DNA of 64,000 bases from the NCBI RefSeq assembly GCF_002154725.1, contig NZ_MTAW01000047.1, positions 1 through 64,000 of the forward strand. The letters run 5' to 3'. Made by a program: the position numbers and the translations under genes. The notes beneath the pieces are model-generated. The model was not told the origin of the DNA, ran no database searches, and was given only the letters and a program-made list of their open reading frames with translations. The stretch's first letter is position 1. Every line of letters begins with the position of its first letter. The DNA comes from Nostoc sp. 106C. Lineage in GTDB: Bacteria > Cyanobacteriota > Cyanobacteriia > Cyanobacteriales > Nostocaceae. Shown piece by piece: positions 52,742 to 62,083 of the stretch.

Positions 52742-55142
52742 AGAAATCAGAGTTCGCGGTACAGTTCAGGGTGTGGGATTTCGCCCGACTGTTTATCGTC
52801 TTGCCAAAGCCTGCGGTTTGCGGGGAGATGTTTGTAATGATGGACAAGGTGTCTTAATTCGGGCGTCTGGTAGCGAAGCAGCTTTAGCAGAATTCGTCAT
52901 CCGATTACAGCAAGAATGTCCACCTCTAGCCAGAATTCAGGAAATCATCAGAACGCCTTGTGCAGGTGAATTTAACTTTGAGGATTTTGCGATCGCCAGT
53001 AGTGTCAGTAGTAAAGTGAAAACAGAAATCTCCCCTGATGCTGCTACTTGTCCTCAATGTCAGAAAGAAATTTTTGACCCCTTTAGCCGCTTTTACCGTT
53101 ATCCCTTCACCAACTGTACCCATTGCGGCCCCAGATTGAGTATTATTCGCGCCATTCCCTATGACAGATGCAATACCAGTATGTCTGCATTTGCCATGTG
53201 TCCCGAATGCGAGAAAGAATACCACGATGTCGAAAACCGCCGCTTTCATGCCCAACCTGTAGCTTGCCATATCTGCGGTCCCAAAGCTTGGTTAGAACGT
53301 GCTGATGGTAAATCGGTTACAGCGTCCATGTTCTCCATGATGGATGATGTTGATGCTGTCTGTACGCTGTTGCAAAAAGGCGAGATTGTGGCAATTAAAG
53401 GGTTAGGTGGTATTCACTTAGCTTGCGATGCAACTGTGGAAGCCGCTGTTCAAAAATTGCGTCAGCGTAAAAGGCGCTATCATAAACCTTTGGCTTTAAT
53501 GGCAAGAGATATAGAAATAATTGCCGAATATTGCATCATCAACACCAAAGAAAGAGAATTATTAACAAGCCCCGCCGCGCCTATTGTTTTGTTGCAGAAA
53601 AAAGCACTAGAAACCAGAGAAGAAATTGTTACTTCTAACTCTTCCCTATTCACTCAGCACTCAAGACTCAGCACTCAGCACTCTATCGCCCCTTCTGTAG
53701 CACCTGGGCAAAATAGCCTCGGTTTTATGCTACCTTATACGCCCTTACATCACTTAATTCTCAAGCGAATGAATCGCCCGATTGTGTTAACTAGTGGCAA
53801 TTTATCTGATGAACCGCAATGTATTGATAATGGAGAAGCACGGGATAGGTTAGGCAAAATAGCCGATTATTTTCTTTTTCACAATCGAGATATTGTTAAT
53901 CGCGTAGATGATTCAGTAGTGCGGGTTGTTGGCGATAAAGTCCAAACAATTCGCCGCGCCAGAGGATATGTACCGGCACCAATTAACTTACCACTTGGAT
54001 TTGATAAAATTCCGCCGATTTTAGCAATGGGTAGCGAGTTAAAAAATACCTTTTGCTTAATACGAGAAGGAGAAGCAATTCTCTCGCAACATTTGGGAGA
54101 TTTAGAAAATGCAGTAGCTTTTAATGCTTACCAAGATGCCTTAAATTTATACTTAAACTTATTTGAGCATCAACCAAAAGCCATAGCCGTTGATAAACAT
54201 CCAGAATATCTCTCATCAAAACTGGGTAAAGAATTAGCAGCCGCTAACCAAATCAAAATTTATCATATCCAGCATCATCACGCTCACATTGCCGCTTGCA
54301 TGGCAGAAAATGGTATTACTCTCAATTCCCCGCCAGTTTTAGGTATTGCTTTAGATGGCTTGGGTTATGGCGAAGATGGTACATTTTGGGGTGGAGAATT
54401 TCTTTTAGCAGATTACTATAAATTCCAGCGACTGGCAACATTTAAACCAGTGGCAATGATTGGTGGAGAACAAGCAATTTATCAGCCTTGGCGTAACACT
54501 TATGCTCAACTAATAGCAGCCGATAGCTGGCAAAATTTAACACAAAAATATGGAGAATTAGAAATATTAAAATTTTTAGAGCAAAAGCCGCTAAAGTTGC
54601 TCAATCAGCTTATGGAAAAGAAGATTAATTCTCCTCTAGCTTCCTCAACAGGACGATTATTCGATGCCGTAGCAGCAGCAATTGGGATTTTTCAGGAAAA
54701 ATGTAGCTATGAAGGACAAGCTGCGATCGCAATGGAAACTTTAGCCGATATCGATAGCTTAAATAATGATAAAGAAAAGCAAAATTATCCTTTTAATTTT
54801 ACCTTTTTCGATAGTATTTATTATATAGACCCTAGCCCTATATGGCCAGCCTTGCTCACAGACTTACAACAGCAGATATCTCCAGTGATAATAGCTGCAA
54901 AATTTCATATAAGTTTAGCCAAAGCAATTGTCGAGATGGTCAAAAATCTCTCTCAAGAACATCTTATTAATCATGTCGTCCTAACAGGAGGCGTATTTCA
55001 AAATTGTATTTTATTAGAACAAGTTATTAAAGGCTTACAAACAATAAAAATAAACGTCTTAACTCACAGCTTAGTTCCCTCAAATGATGGCGGCATATCC
55101 TTAGGACAAGCTATTATTACAGCCGCTAAATTAATAGATTGA
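52731..55142 (+). CDS. hypF: hypF, carbamoyltransferase for hydrogenase maturation
   Basis: An 803-residue HypF that makes thiocarbamate on HypE from carbamoyl phosphate, supplying CN ligands. The order is an acylphosphatase domain (RGTVQGVGFRPTVYRLA), two zinc fingers (CPQCQ..., NCTHCG..., CPECEK..., CHICG), a YrdC-like domain, and a Kae1-like domain with HHHAHIAACMAENG. It overlaps the NHL gene. About 20 residues (303-322), including FTQHSRLSTQHS, are encoded by a heptad repeat array (53640-53695) and enlarge the protein relative to usual HypF. Confidence 0.96.
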   Translation: MATEEIRVRGTVQGVGFRPTVYRLAKACGLRGDVCNDGQGVLIRASGSEAALAEFVIRLQQECPPLARIQEIIRTPCAGEFNFEDFAIASSVSSKVKTEISPDAATCPQCQKEIFDPFSRFYRYPFTNCTHCGPRLSIIRAIPYDRCNTSMSAFAMCPECEKEYHDVENRRFHAQPVACHICGPKAWLERADGKSVTASMFSMMDDVDAVCTLLQKGEIVAIKGLGGIHLACDATVEAAVQKLRQRKRRYHKPLALMARDIEIIAEYCIINTKERELLTSPAAPIVLLQKKALETREEIVTSNSSLFTQHSRLSTQHSIAPSVAPGQNSLGFMLPYTPLHHLILKRMNRPIVLTSGNLSDEPQCIDNGEARDRLGKIADYFLFHNRDIVNRVDDSVVRVVGDKVQTIRRARGYVPAPINLPLGFDKIPPILAMGSELKNTFCLIREGEAILSQHLGDLENAVAFNAYQDALNLYLNLFEHQPKAIAVDKHPEYLSSKLGKELAAANQIKIYHIQHHHAHIAACMAENGITLNSPPVLGIALDGLGYGEDGTFWGGEFLLADYYKFQRLATFKPVAMIGGEQAIYQPWRNTYAQLIAADSWQNLTQKYGELEILKFLEQKPLKLLNQLMEKKINSPLASSTGRLFDAVAAAIGIFQEKCSYEGQAAIAMETLADIDSLNNDKEKQNYPFNFTFFDSIYYIDPSPIWPALLTDLQQQISPVIIAAKFHISLAKAIVEMVKNLSQEHLINHVVLTGGVFQNCILLEQVIKGLQTIKINVLTHSLVPSNDGGISLGQAIITAAKLID
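53640..53695 (+). repeat. Heptad repeat array inside hypF
   Basis: CACTCAGCACTCAAGACTCA and CAGCACTCAGCACTC follow each other within the hypF reading frame without breaking it. The ACTCAGC unit is the same as in intergenic arrays such as 33770-33838. It is an in-frame insertion in the YrdC-like region. Confidence 0.8.
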
Positions 55143-55239
55143 TTCTCCTTAATAACCTAACACACTCACACTCTTCTTAAATCCTCTCTGCGTTCTCCGC
55201 GCCTCTGTGGTTCGTTTATCTTCAAAAAGGAAAATAACA

Positions 55240-55500
55240 ATGTGTTTGGGCATTCCTGGTCAAATAGTCGAAATAACAGACGTTAATCATAAATTAGCCA
55301 TTGTCAACGTTGGAGGTGTCAAACGACAGGTAAACATTGCTTGCATAGTTGACGAACAACATCCCCCAGAAGCTTGTATTGGAGATTGGGTATTAGTTCA
55401 TGTAGGCTTCGCTATGAATCGTATTAACGAACAAGAAGCAGCAGAAACATTACAACTATTAGAAGAAATAGCAACAGCGCAAGCAGGAGTTAGTACTTAA
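55240..55500 (+). CDS. hypC: hypC, hydrogenase maturation chaperone
   Basis: An 86-residue HypC that starts MCLGIPGQIVEI with the required N-terminal Cys2. VGGVKRQVNIACIVD and GDWVLVHVGFAMNRI follow. It carries the Fe(CN)2CO group with HypD to the large subunit. The frame is open 11 codons upstream to 55207, but that part is a dispersed repeat (TCTCCGCGCCTCTGTGGTTCG type), and AAAAAGGAAAA precedes the ATG at 55240. hypD follows. Confidence 0.95.
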   Translation: MCLGIPGQIVEITDVNHKLAIVNVGGVKRQVNIACIVDEQHPPEACIGDWVLVHVGFAMNRINEQEAAETLQLLEEIATAQAGVST

Positions 55501-55632
55501 GTAATCTCTTAATTCTATGAAATACCTATTTTATTCTTGCTTGCTTTCTTCTTTCGTGTGCTTTGCGTACTTTGCGGTTCGTTAAAAAAATTCTCTTCTA
55601 AAAAGCTAACCCAACACTTCCTCACACACAAT

Positions 55633-56817
55633 ATGAAATATGTTGACGAATTCCGCGAACCAGAAAAGGCTGAAGGCTTACGCCGTGAAATTACCAAAAT
55701 CAGCCAACAGCTAGCAAGACCAATCAAAATCATGGAAGTATGCGGCGGACATACCCATTCCATATTTAAGTATGGTATCGAAGAAATTTTACCCGATCGC
55801 ATTGAATTAATTCATGGCCCTGGTTGTCCAGTATGCGTTATGCCAAAGGGAAGGTTAGATGATGCGATCGCAATCTGCCAAAATGATAACGTCATCTTTG
55901 CCACCTTTGGCGATGCCATGCGAGTTCCTGGCTCTAAAACTAGTTTGCTGCAAGCCAGAGCCACAGGCGCAGATATCCGCATGGTATACTCGCCCCTAGA
56001 TAGCTTACAAATAGCCAAAGATAACCCCGACAAAGAAGTTGTATTTTTCGCCTTAGGCTTTGAAACCACAGCCCCCAGTACCGCCTTCACCATCCTGCAA
56101 GCCGCAGCCGAAAAAATTCCCAACTTTAGTATGTTTTGTAATCACGTCCTCGTGATTCCCGCCCTACAAGCACTACTAGATAACCCCGACTTGCAACTAG
56201 ATGGATTTGTCGGTCCTGGCCATGTCAGCATGGTAATTGGCACTGACCCTTATCAGTTTATTTCGCAACAATATCATAAGCCAATTGTTGTCTCAGGATT
56301 TGAACCCTTAGACATTCTCCAATCGATTTGGATGTTGTTGCAACAGCTATTAGAAAATCGCTGCGAAGTCGAAAATCAGTATAATCGAATTGTCCAACCT
56401 GCGGGAAATCAAGTTGCATTAGCAGCTATCAACCAAGTTTTTACAGCGCGAGAAAAATTTGAGTGGCGTGGCTTAGGTGATATCCCTTATTCAGGCTTAC
56501 AAATTCGTTCAGAATATGCGCAATTTGATGCCGAAGTAAAATTTACTATTCCTAGCCTAAAAGTTGCCGACCATAAAGCTTGTCAATGTGGAGAAATCCT
56601 CAAAGGAGTCTTAAAGCCTTGGCAGTGTAAAGTATTTGGTACAGCTTGCACGCCAGAAACCCCTATTGGCACTTGTATGGTATCTTCCGAAGGTGCTTGT
56701 GCTGCCTACTATAAATATGGCAGACTATCTACTCTTGCCAAAAAAACAATCCAAGAAAAACCCAAGCTAGATTTATCTCAAGAACCTCTGCCATCCTGTA
56801 GTACATCTTTGGTATAG
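55633..56817 (+). CDS. hypD: hypD, Fe-S scaffold for hydrogenase Fe(CN)2CO assembly
   Basis: A 394-residue HypD. Conserved cysteine motifs are VCGGHTHSIF, GPGCPVCVMPKG and a C-terminal CQCGEILKG ... FGTACTPETPIGTCMVSSEG, which hold the 4Fe-4S cluster and the iron site. The start at 55633 (MKYVDEFREPEKA) matches known HypD proteins; 32 further upstream codons come from a dispersed repeat (TTTGCGTACTTTGCGGTTCG). Downstream are the tautomerase and membrane genes. Confidence 0.96.
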   Translation: MKYVDEFREPEKAEGLRREITKISQQLARPIKIMEVCGGHTHSIFKYGIEEILPDRIELIHGPGCPVCVMPKGRLDDAIAICQNDNVIFATFGDAMRVPGSKTSLLQARATGADIRMVYSPLDSLQIAKDNPDKEVVFFALGFETTAPSTAFTILQAAAEKIPNFSMFCNHVLVIPALQALLDNPDLQLDGFVGPGHVSMVIGTDPYQFISQQYHKPIVVSGFEPLDILQSIWMLLQQLLENRCEVENQYNRIVQPAGNQVALAAINQVFTAREKFEWRGLGDIPYSGLQIRSEYAQFDAEVKFTIPSLKVADHKACQCGEILKGVLKPWQCKVFGTACTPETPIGTCMVSSEGACAAYYKYGRLSTLAKKTIQEKPKLDLSQEPLPSCSTSLV

Positions 56818-56850
56818 CTAATCTCAACCACATATTTGAGGAAAAATTTT

Positions 56851-57066
56851 ATGCCATTTGTCACAGTTAAAATTGCTAGAGGACACTCCATCGAAAAAAA
56901 GCGGCGGCTGGTGGAAGCAATTACTAATGCCCTAGTTTCAGCTTTAGATACCAAGCCAGAATGGATAACCATTCATATTGATGAATTTGAACGAGAAAAT
57001 TGGGCTGTAAATGGTCTATTACATTGTGATAGACATCGTGGCAGACACGATGAGGCAGGCAGATAA
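56851..57066 (+). CDS. 4-oxalocrotonate tautomerase-like small protein
   Basis: A 71-residue protein beginning MPFVTVKIARGHSIEKKRRL, so mature Pro1 is the catalytic base of the tautomerase family. TNALVSALDTKPEWITIHID follows, with a C-terminal ENWAVNGLLHCDRHRG. The ATG at 56851 gives Pro at position 2, which the family requires; the frame extends five codons upstream. Its place after hypD is the same as in the extended hyp cluster of PCC 7120 (asr0697). The substrate is unknown. Confidence 0.88.
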   Translation: MPFVTVKIARGHSIEKKRRLVEAITNALVSALDTKPEWITIHIDEFERENWAVNGLLHCDRHRGRHDEAGR

Positions 57067-57128
57067 CATAGGGGCACAACAATGTTGTGCCCTTACCGAT
57101 AACAGCTAAAAAAATGAGGGGAATTTAA

Positions 57129-57524
57129 ATGACCACTAACAATCATCAACGTCAACTGTGGCTACTTGGTTTAATAGTTATTAATATCTTTGCTTCCGTT
57201 CTACATTATATTTATCAATACCCAGAACCGTCTTGGTTTACGCCTCAGCTCACAGACTCTCTTTGGTTGATCATGACACCCTTGGGATTAGCTGGATATT
57301 ATCAATATATTAAAAAAGCATTTTCATCTGCATATTTATGCCTATATACATACATTATCATGAGTCAGATTACTTTAGGTCACTACGTTATTACTCCTTT
57401 GTGGCATCTGTCTCTAAAAATGAATACATTGATTTTATTTGAATCTATTACAGCAATTCCTCTATTACTTTTCGTAGCTTGGTCGCAACTGTTCCTCAAA
57501 GAAGGTAACGAAGCCACACAATAA
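57129..57524 (+). CDS. Membrane protein, function unknown
   Basis: A 131-residue protein with about four hydrophobic segments: LWLLGLIVINIFASVLHYIY, then SLWLIMTPLGLAGYYQYI, LCLYTYIIMSQITLG and ITAIPLLLFVAWSQLFL. It starts MTTNNHQRQ and ends KEGNEATQ. The family was not recognised. It sits between the tautomerase and hypE on the same strand, so it may be part of the hyp transcript. GAGGGGAA lies upstream of the ATG. Confidence 0.65.
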   Translation: MTTNNHQRQLWLLGLIVINIFASVLHYIYQYPEPSWFTPQLTDSLWLIMTPLGLAGYYQYIKKAFSSAYLCLYTYIIMSQITLGHYVITPLWHLSLKMNTLILFESITAIPLLLFVAWSQLFLKEGNEATQ

Positions 57525-57712
57525 GTTTCTTTGTCATTAGTCATTGGTCATTTATTATTTCCGCGCGTCTTTGCGTCTCCTTGCCTCTGCTATCCGCTTC
57601 ATCCCTTTTTTGTATATGGTACTTCCTTCTGCCCGGTTGGTGAGTTTCGGCTACGCTCAACTGCCGCGAAGTCGAACCACTACCCTCTGCCTAATATTAA
57701 AGCAATTTCAAC

Positions 57713-58816
57713 ATGGACTTTTCACCAAGTACCTCAGCACAAAATTCGCTATTTGAAAAGCTGGAAAAAATCCGTCGTCGGCAAAGTAAAGTGCGAGATA
57801 CTCATATTACCCTCGCACATGGTAGCGGTGGTAAAGCTATGCACGATTTAATTGACGATATCTTTGTCAAAAGTTTTAATAATCCAATTCTTTCCCAGTT
57901 AGAAGACCAAGCTAGTTTTAATTTAGCCAGTCTGATGCAACATGGAGACAGACTAGCTTTTACCACTGATTCTTATGTTGTAGACCCTTTATTTTTTCCT
58001 GGTGGTGATATTGGAGAATTAGCCGTTAATGGCACAGTTAACGATTTAGCAGTGAGTGGTGCTAAACCTTTATACCTTACCTGTAGCGTAATTTTAGAAG
58101 AAGGTTTAGCTGTAGAAACTTTACGAAGTGTGGTTGCCAGTATGCAAGTAGCCGCAAATCAAGCAGGTATTCAAATTGTAACTGGCGACACAAAAGTTGT
58201 TCATCGTGGTGCTGCTGATAAACTGTTTATTAATACTGCCGGCATTGGCATAATTCCCAAAGGCGTTGAGATTTCTGCTCATAAAATCCAACCAGGCGAT
58301 GCGATAATTGTTAATGGTGATTTGGGCAATCATGGGACAGCAATTTTAATTGCCCGTGGTGAATTAGCATTGGATACTGATATTGAAAGTGATTGCCAAC
58401 CATTGCACGGCTTAGTAGAAAACATCCTCAAAGTTTGCCCCGAAGTTCATGCTATGCGCGATGCAACACGCGGCGGTTTAGCTACAGTATTAAATGAATT
58501 TGCCCTTAGTTCTAATGTAGGAATTCGCCTTTACGAAGAATCTATCCCAGTGCGTGAAGAAGTCAAGGGTGTTTGCGAAATTCTTGGTTTAGATCCCTTA
58601 TATTTAGCCAATGAAGGTAAGTTAGTACTAGTAGTACCTGGCAAATATGCTGAGGCTGTTTTATCAACCATGAAATCTCATCCAGCAGGAAAAGATGCTG
58701 AGATTATTGGTGAAGTAATTACAACGCCTCCAGGCGTAGTTTTGTTAAAAACAGTTTTCAATGCTGAACGAATTGTTGATATGCTAGTAGGCGATCAACT
58801 GCCACGAATATGTTGA
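57713..58816 (+). CDS. hypE: hypE, hydrogenase maturation dehydratase
   Basis: A 367-residue HypE that dehydrates the carbamoyl thiocarbamate on its C-terminal cysteine to a cyanide group. The C-terminus DQLPRIC ends in that cysteine. ATP-binding PurM-like segments include HGSGGKAMHDLIDD, GELAVNGTVNDLAVSGAKPL and ATRGGLATVLNEF. ATG start at 57713; the preceding 190 bp are partly a dispersed GC-rich repeat. HypF is its partner. Confidence 0.96.
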   Translation: MDFSPSTSAQNSLFEKLEKIRRRQSKVRDTHITLAHGSGGKAMHDLIDDIFVKSFNNPILSQLEDQASFNLASLMQHGDRLAFTTDSYVVDPLFFPGGDIGELAVNGTVNDLAVSGAKPLYLTCSVILEEGLAVETLRSVVASMQVAANQAGIQIVTGDTKVVHRGAADKLFINTAGIGIIPKGVEISAHKIQPGDAIIVNGDLGNHGTAILIARGELALDTDIESDCQPLHGLVENILKVCPEVHAMRDATRGGLATVLNEFALSSNVGIRLYEESIPVREEVKGVCEILGLDPLYLANEGKLVLVVPGKYAEAVLSTMKSHPAGKDAEIIGEVITTPPGVVLLKTVFNAERIVDMLVGDQLPRIC

Positions 58817-58869
58817 TTATTGCTTGCTATGTCTGAAAATATTCCAGGTATATTTTAATCAAAAACCGC

Positions 58870-58945
58870 CGATGGACGAGCCAGTGCGTTGGGCGGGTTC
58901 CCCGGCTTGTTCGCCGCAGGCGTTCCCGCAGGGTAGCAACTGGTG
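58870..58945. repeat. GC-rich dispersed repeat between hypE and hypA
   Basis: CCAGTGCGTTGGGCGGGTTC, then TTCGCCGCAGGCGTTCCCGC and AGGGTAGCAACTGGTG. The ends CCAGT and ACTGG are complementary. The CGCAGGC...CCGCAGG theme recurs at 3621-3655 and 20893-20940. No gene is supported here, although an open frame crosses it. Confidence 0.6.
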
Positions 58946-59046
58946 TGCCGATAAAGGCAGAGAAATTATCGGTATATCCTACGGTGAAAAAGGTAAGCAT
59001 CTATATCAGCATTTATTAGCAATTGTAATTTCATAATGGTGAATTT

Positions 59047-59388
59047 ATGCACGAACTAGGAATTACGCAAAATATTGTGGCAATTGTAAATGAACATGCC
59101 AATGGTAACAAAGTGAGCCGAGTTTTATTAGAAATAGGCAAGCTTTCAGCTATTATGCCTGATGGTATCCGTTTTTGTTTTGATATTTGCACTAAAGGTA
59201 CAGTTTTAGAAGGTGCAGAATTAGAAATTAGAGAAATACCTGGCTTGGCTGAATGTAATCAATGTGGTGCAAAAATTCCTTTAGAAAAACCATTTGGTAT
59301 TTGTCAATGTGGTAGCGTGGAATTGAATTTACTAACTGGTGAAGAACTAAAACTTAAAGAAATCGAAATAGAGGAAATATGTGTGTAA
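59047..59388 (+). CDS. hypA: hypA, nickel metallochaperone
   Basis: A 113-residue HypA that inserts nickel with HypB. It begins MHELGITQN, with the Ni-binding N-terminal His2. The zinc site has CNQCGAKIPLEKPFGICQCG. RVLLEIGKLSAIMPDGIRF is conserved. It overlaps hypB by 10 bases (59379-59388). ATG start at 59047. Confidence 0.96.
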   Translation: MHELGITQNIVAIVNEHANGNKVSRVLLEIGKLSAIMPDGIRFCFDICTKGTVLEGAELEIREIPGLAECNQCGAKIPLEKPFGICQCGSVELNLLTGEELKLKEIEIEEICV

Positions 59389-60236
59389 CTTGTGGCTGTT
59401 CTGACAATGGAGAAAGCAAAGTCACAAATTTGACAACAGGTGAAGTTAACCATTATCATCACGATGCTTCTCACACTCATACTTTACCTGACGGTACTGT
59501 AATTACCCATGATCACAGTCATGATAAGCATTCAGAAGCATCACAAATTCATGCCAAAATGCATGGCACAACGATATCTTTAGAGCAAGATATTTTAGCA
59601 AAAAATAACCTACTAGCTGCCCAAAATCGTGGCTGGTTTAAAGGTCGAAATATCCTTGCCTTAAATTTAATGAGTTCTCCTGGTGCAGGGAAAACTACTC
59701 TGTTAACTCGCACTATCAATGACTTAAAATCCCAAATATCTATCAGTGTCATTGAAGGCGATCAAGAAACAACCAATGATGCTCAAAAAATAAAAGAAAC
59801 AGGCTGTAAAGTTGTCCAGATAAACACAGGTACAGGCTGCCATTTGGATGCATCAATGATAGAAAAGGGTTTACAACAACTCAACCCACCGTTGAACTCA
59901 GTTGTGATGATTGAGAATGTTGGTAACTTGGTTTGTCCCGCCTTATTTGATTTGGGAGAACAAGCCAAAGTAGTAATTCTTTCTGTTACAGAGGGAGAAG
60001 ATAAGCCAATCAAATATCCGCATATGTTCCGTGCTAGTCAGGTGATGATTCTGACTAAAATTGATCTGCTATCTTATGTGCAATTTGATGTCCAAAAATG
60101 CATAGAATATGCACGACAGGTAAATCCTGAGATTCAGATTTTTCAAGTTTCTGCTACCACAGGCGCAGGGTTACAAAATTGGTATGGATGGTTATCAGAA
60201 AAGATAGCTAACTTATCAAAGCTCATTTCTGCATAA
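59379..60236 (+). CDS. hypB: hypB, nickel-handling GTPase
   Basis: A 285-residue HypB. The N-terminus MCVTCGCSD has the high-affinity metal site, followed by a His-rich stretch (NHYHHDASHTHTLPDG and DHSHDKHS). The P-loop is SSPGAGKTTLL, later GTPase motifs are VIEGDQETTND and LTKID. It delivers nickel to HypA and the hydrogenase and may store it. It overlaps hypA by 10 bases. No gene follows directly; the next 640 bp are repeats. Confidence 0.96.
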   Translation: MCVTCGCSDNGESKVTNLTTGEVNHYHHDASHTHTLPDGTVITHDHSHDKHSEASQIHAKMHGTTISLEQDILAKNNLLAAQNRGWFKGRNILALNLMSSPGAGKTTLLTRTINDLKSQISISVIEGDQETTNDAQKIKETGCKVVQINTGTGCHLDASMIEKGLQQLNPPLNSVVMIENVGNLVCPALFDLGEQAKVVILSVTEGEDKPIKYPHMFRASQVMILTKIDLLSYVQFDVQKCIEYARQVNPEIQIFQVSATTGAGLQNWYGWLSEKIANLSKLISA

Positions 60237-60879
60237 ATTGTGGAACTTCAGGCAATTTGCTCAAAATGAAATTACGGTTAAGGAAACAACTTAGTAATGA
60301 TGAGAACGCAGGGACGCGGGAAAAATTAGCTCTATGAATACAACTTACTACAAACACAGATGCACACTCAATACGGTTCGGTTAAGGGGAAAAGGGAAAA
60401 GGGGAAAGGTTTAAATTCACCCTTAACCCTTTTTCCCTTATACCATTTCACCTAAATAATGATACAAATACGCGGGTAAGGGTTTAGCAATGCTCATTGG
60501 TGTCAACTTAAGCTAAAAGCTATATACGGCGGGCGTTGTACAAATACCTCGCGCCCTCATCCCCTAACCCCTTCTCCCCCAGGAGTTGGGGAACTAAATC
60601 TCTTGCTCCCTTCTCCCACAGGGATAGGGGCTGGGAGTGAGGGCGAAACCTTGCACAAGAGCGGGTTTCACGTTAAGTTGTCACGTATGAGCAATGCTAA
60701 ACCCCTACGAAAAATTTATGTGTATCAGGATTTTCGTGAATTGATATTACCCTTTGCCCAAACTACAAGGGAAATGAAAAGTGCTTATCTGAACTGTATT
60801 GGATGCACACTGATATTTATCTGTGTTTATCAATGTGCATCTGTGGTTCGATAAAAAAACATTGACTTTTGCAAGCAGC
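60237..60879. other. Repeat-rich intergenic region after hypB
   Basis: Contains several repeat types: GGGGAAAAGGGAAAAGGGGA with a roughly complementary CCCTTAACCCTTTTTCCC (60386-60440), then TCATCCCCTAACCCCTTCTC and TGCTCCCTTCTCCCACAGGG. An open frame across it is repeat sequence. No gene is supported. Confidence 0.55.
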
Positions 60880-61593
60880 TTATTCTATTGATTCACTAGG
60901 TAGATAATCAGGGTCGATGCCGAGAGAACGCAAATACTCTGCTAACTTTTCTGCTCGGATATTTTCCTGTTCTGCTCGTTCCTCAGCTGTGAAATAGCGA
61001 TCGCCATGTTCATCATACCAAGACAGAGCTTCTTGTTGAATCCCACCGATTATAGCTTGGTAGCGTGCAATACCCAAACCCACTTCCGGCATCCAGTAAG
61101 GTTCACCTATCTGTAATTCATAGTTTCCATCAATCAACTTATACAGTTCAAACGGTTGATGTTGGTCGCGCTGCCAAAATTCGGGATTGTAAATTACATA
61201 GTACAACACACCCAGTTGCCGATATATCGCCATTTTTTCATCGTATTCGCCCCCCTGTACGTGGGATACCAGCTCTAAGGTGAGTATGGGAACTACCTCA
61301 TGTTCTTCCCAGACGGCGTAACTATTGCGCGACTTGCCACCTTTCTTGCGTTCCACTCCTAAACTCAAAAAAGCGTCTGGCACTACAGGTACTCTAGGAT
61401 TCACCCCTGTGGTATGATAGATTGCCATGTCTACTCCGAAGAACCAATCCATCCGATTTGCCCAAATTAAGTTGAGTAAGAAAAGTAAAACATTGGGCAA
61501 AAAATTTTGGTCTTCGTTATCCACTGGGGTATCGTCACTGCAAGGTAGTTCGTCAGTACTTGCTAACGCATTTTTGAGATCAAGTGAGAACAT
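60880..61593 (-). CDS. Uma2 family endonuclease-like protein (DUF820)
   Basis: About 237 residues. PD-(D/E)XK-type Uma2 features include VPVVPDAFLSLGVERKKGG (PD), VPILTLELVSHVQGGEYDEK with the catalytic ELVS, and MAIYRQLGVLYYVIYNP. A C-terminal EERAEQENIRAEKLAEYLRSL coiled coil ends in RSLGIDPDYL, as in many cyanobacterial members. The ATG at 61593 (MFSLDLKNA) is used; 50 further upstream codons are derived from a repeat with CGCGGGGACGCGG. The function of Uma2 proteins is uncertain. Confidence 0.85.
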   Translation of the reverse strand: MFSLDLKNALASTDELPCSDDTPVDNEDQNFLPNVLLFLLNLIWANRMDWFFGVDMAIYHTTGVNPRVPVVPDAFLSLGVERKKGGKSRNSYAVWEEHEVVPILTLELVSHVQGGEYDEKMAIYRQLGVLYYVIYNPEFWQRDQHQPFELYKLIDGNYELQIGEPYWMPEVGLGIARYQAIIGGIQQEALSWYDEHGDRYFTAEERAEQENIRAEKLAEYLRSLGIDPDYLPSESIE

Positions 61594-61711
61594 AACCGTT
61601 GTCTCGCTGGCGTTGAGTTCTTTTATTATAGGCAGCGAAGAAGACGCGGTGAAGCAAAGACGCGGGGACGCGGAGAAAATTGTCCCCGCGTCCCCGTGTC
61701 TCCTTGCCCTC

Positions 61712-62083
61712 TTAAAGCCAATCTCGATAAGCAGAGATTTCATTCACGCTAATCTCAAACGGCCCACCCTTACCAAATGGGGGATAAACGCGGATTTTGG
61801 CGTTAGTGGTAAACCGTTCTAATCTATTGCCTATTTGGGGAATATTGCTGACTATATGCCAGTAAGAGACAATATCAGGGCAATCGATGATTAACATCAG
61901 GATAGTAGCATTACTTGTGAGATACCATTGGCATTGAGCTAACAATGTTTGCGTAATGCGATCGCAAGCTTGATAGAAGCATCTGCCAATTGATTGTTCC
62001 AGTTCCAGATGCAACATTCCATCCATTTTTGTGACTTCGGTGGGAGGTAAATCATCTGGTGGAAGCAAGGGTAACTTAGACAT
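61712..62083 (-). CDS. Hypothetical protein, paralogue of the 40310 gene
   Basis: A 123-residue protein with the same core as the gene at 40310: LEQSIGRCFYQACDRITQTL, then CQWYLTSNATILMLIIDCPD, NAKIRVYPPFGKGG and a C-terminal VNEISAYRDWL. The family was not recognised. Its start overlaps the 3' end of the flavin oxidoreductase gene by 8 bases, so the two are coupled. Like its paralogue it follows a flavoenzyme gene. Confidence 0.75.
   Translation of the reverse strand: MSKLPLLPPDDLPPTEVTKMDGMLHLELEQSIGRCFYQACDRITQTLLAQCQWYLTSNATILMLIIDCPDIVSYWHIVSNIPQIGNRLERFTTNAKIRVYPPFGKGGPFEISVNEISAYRDWL

Noticed and set aside
55537-55632. N-terminal extension of hypD
   Set aside because: The extra 32 codons are a dispersed repeat (TTTGCGTACTTTGCGG) and family members start at MKYVDEFREP, so the ATG at 55633 is used.
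57531-57851. Open frame overlapping the hypE start
   Set aside because: Its first half is repeat sequence and its second half is out of frame with hypE, which has clear family motifs.
58824-59036. Open frame between hypE and hypA
   Set aside because: Half of it is GC-rich dispersed repeat; no motif, no ribosome binding site, and hyp clusters do not have a gene here.
60603-60854. Open frame after hypB
   Set aside because: Translation is of the TCCCCCTTCTCCCACAGGG-type repeat plus AT-rich sequence; no protein features.
61594-61743. N-terminal extension of the Uma2 protein
   Set aside because: The extra 50 codons are made by a CGCGGGGACGCGG palindrome and have no family similarity.
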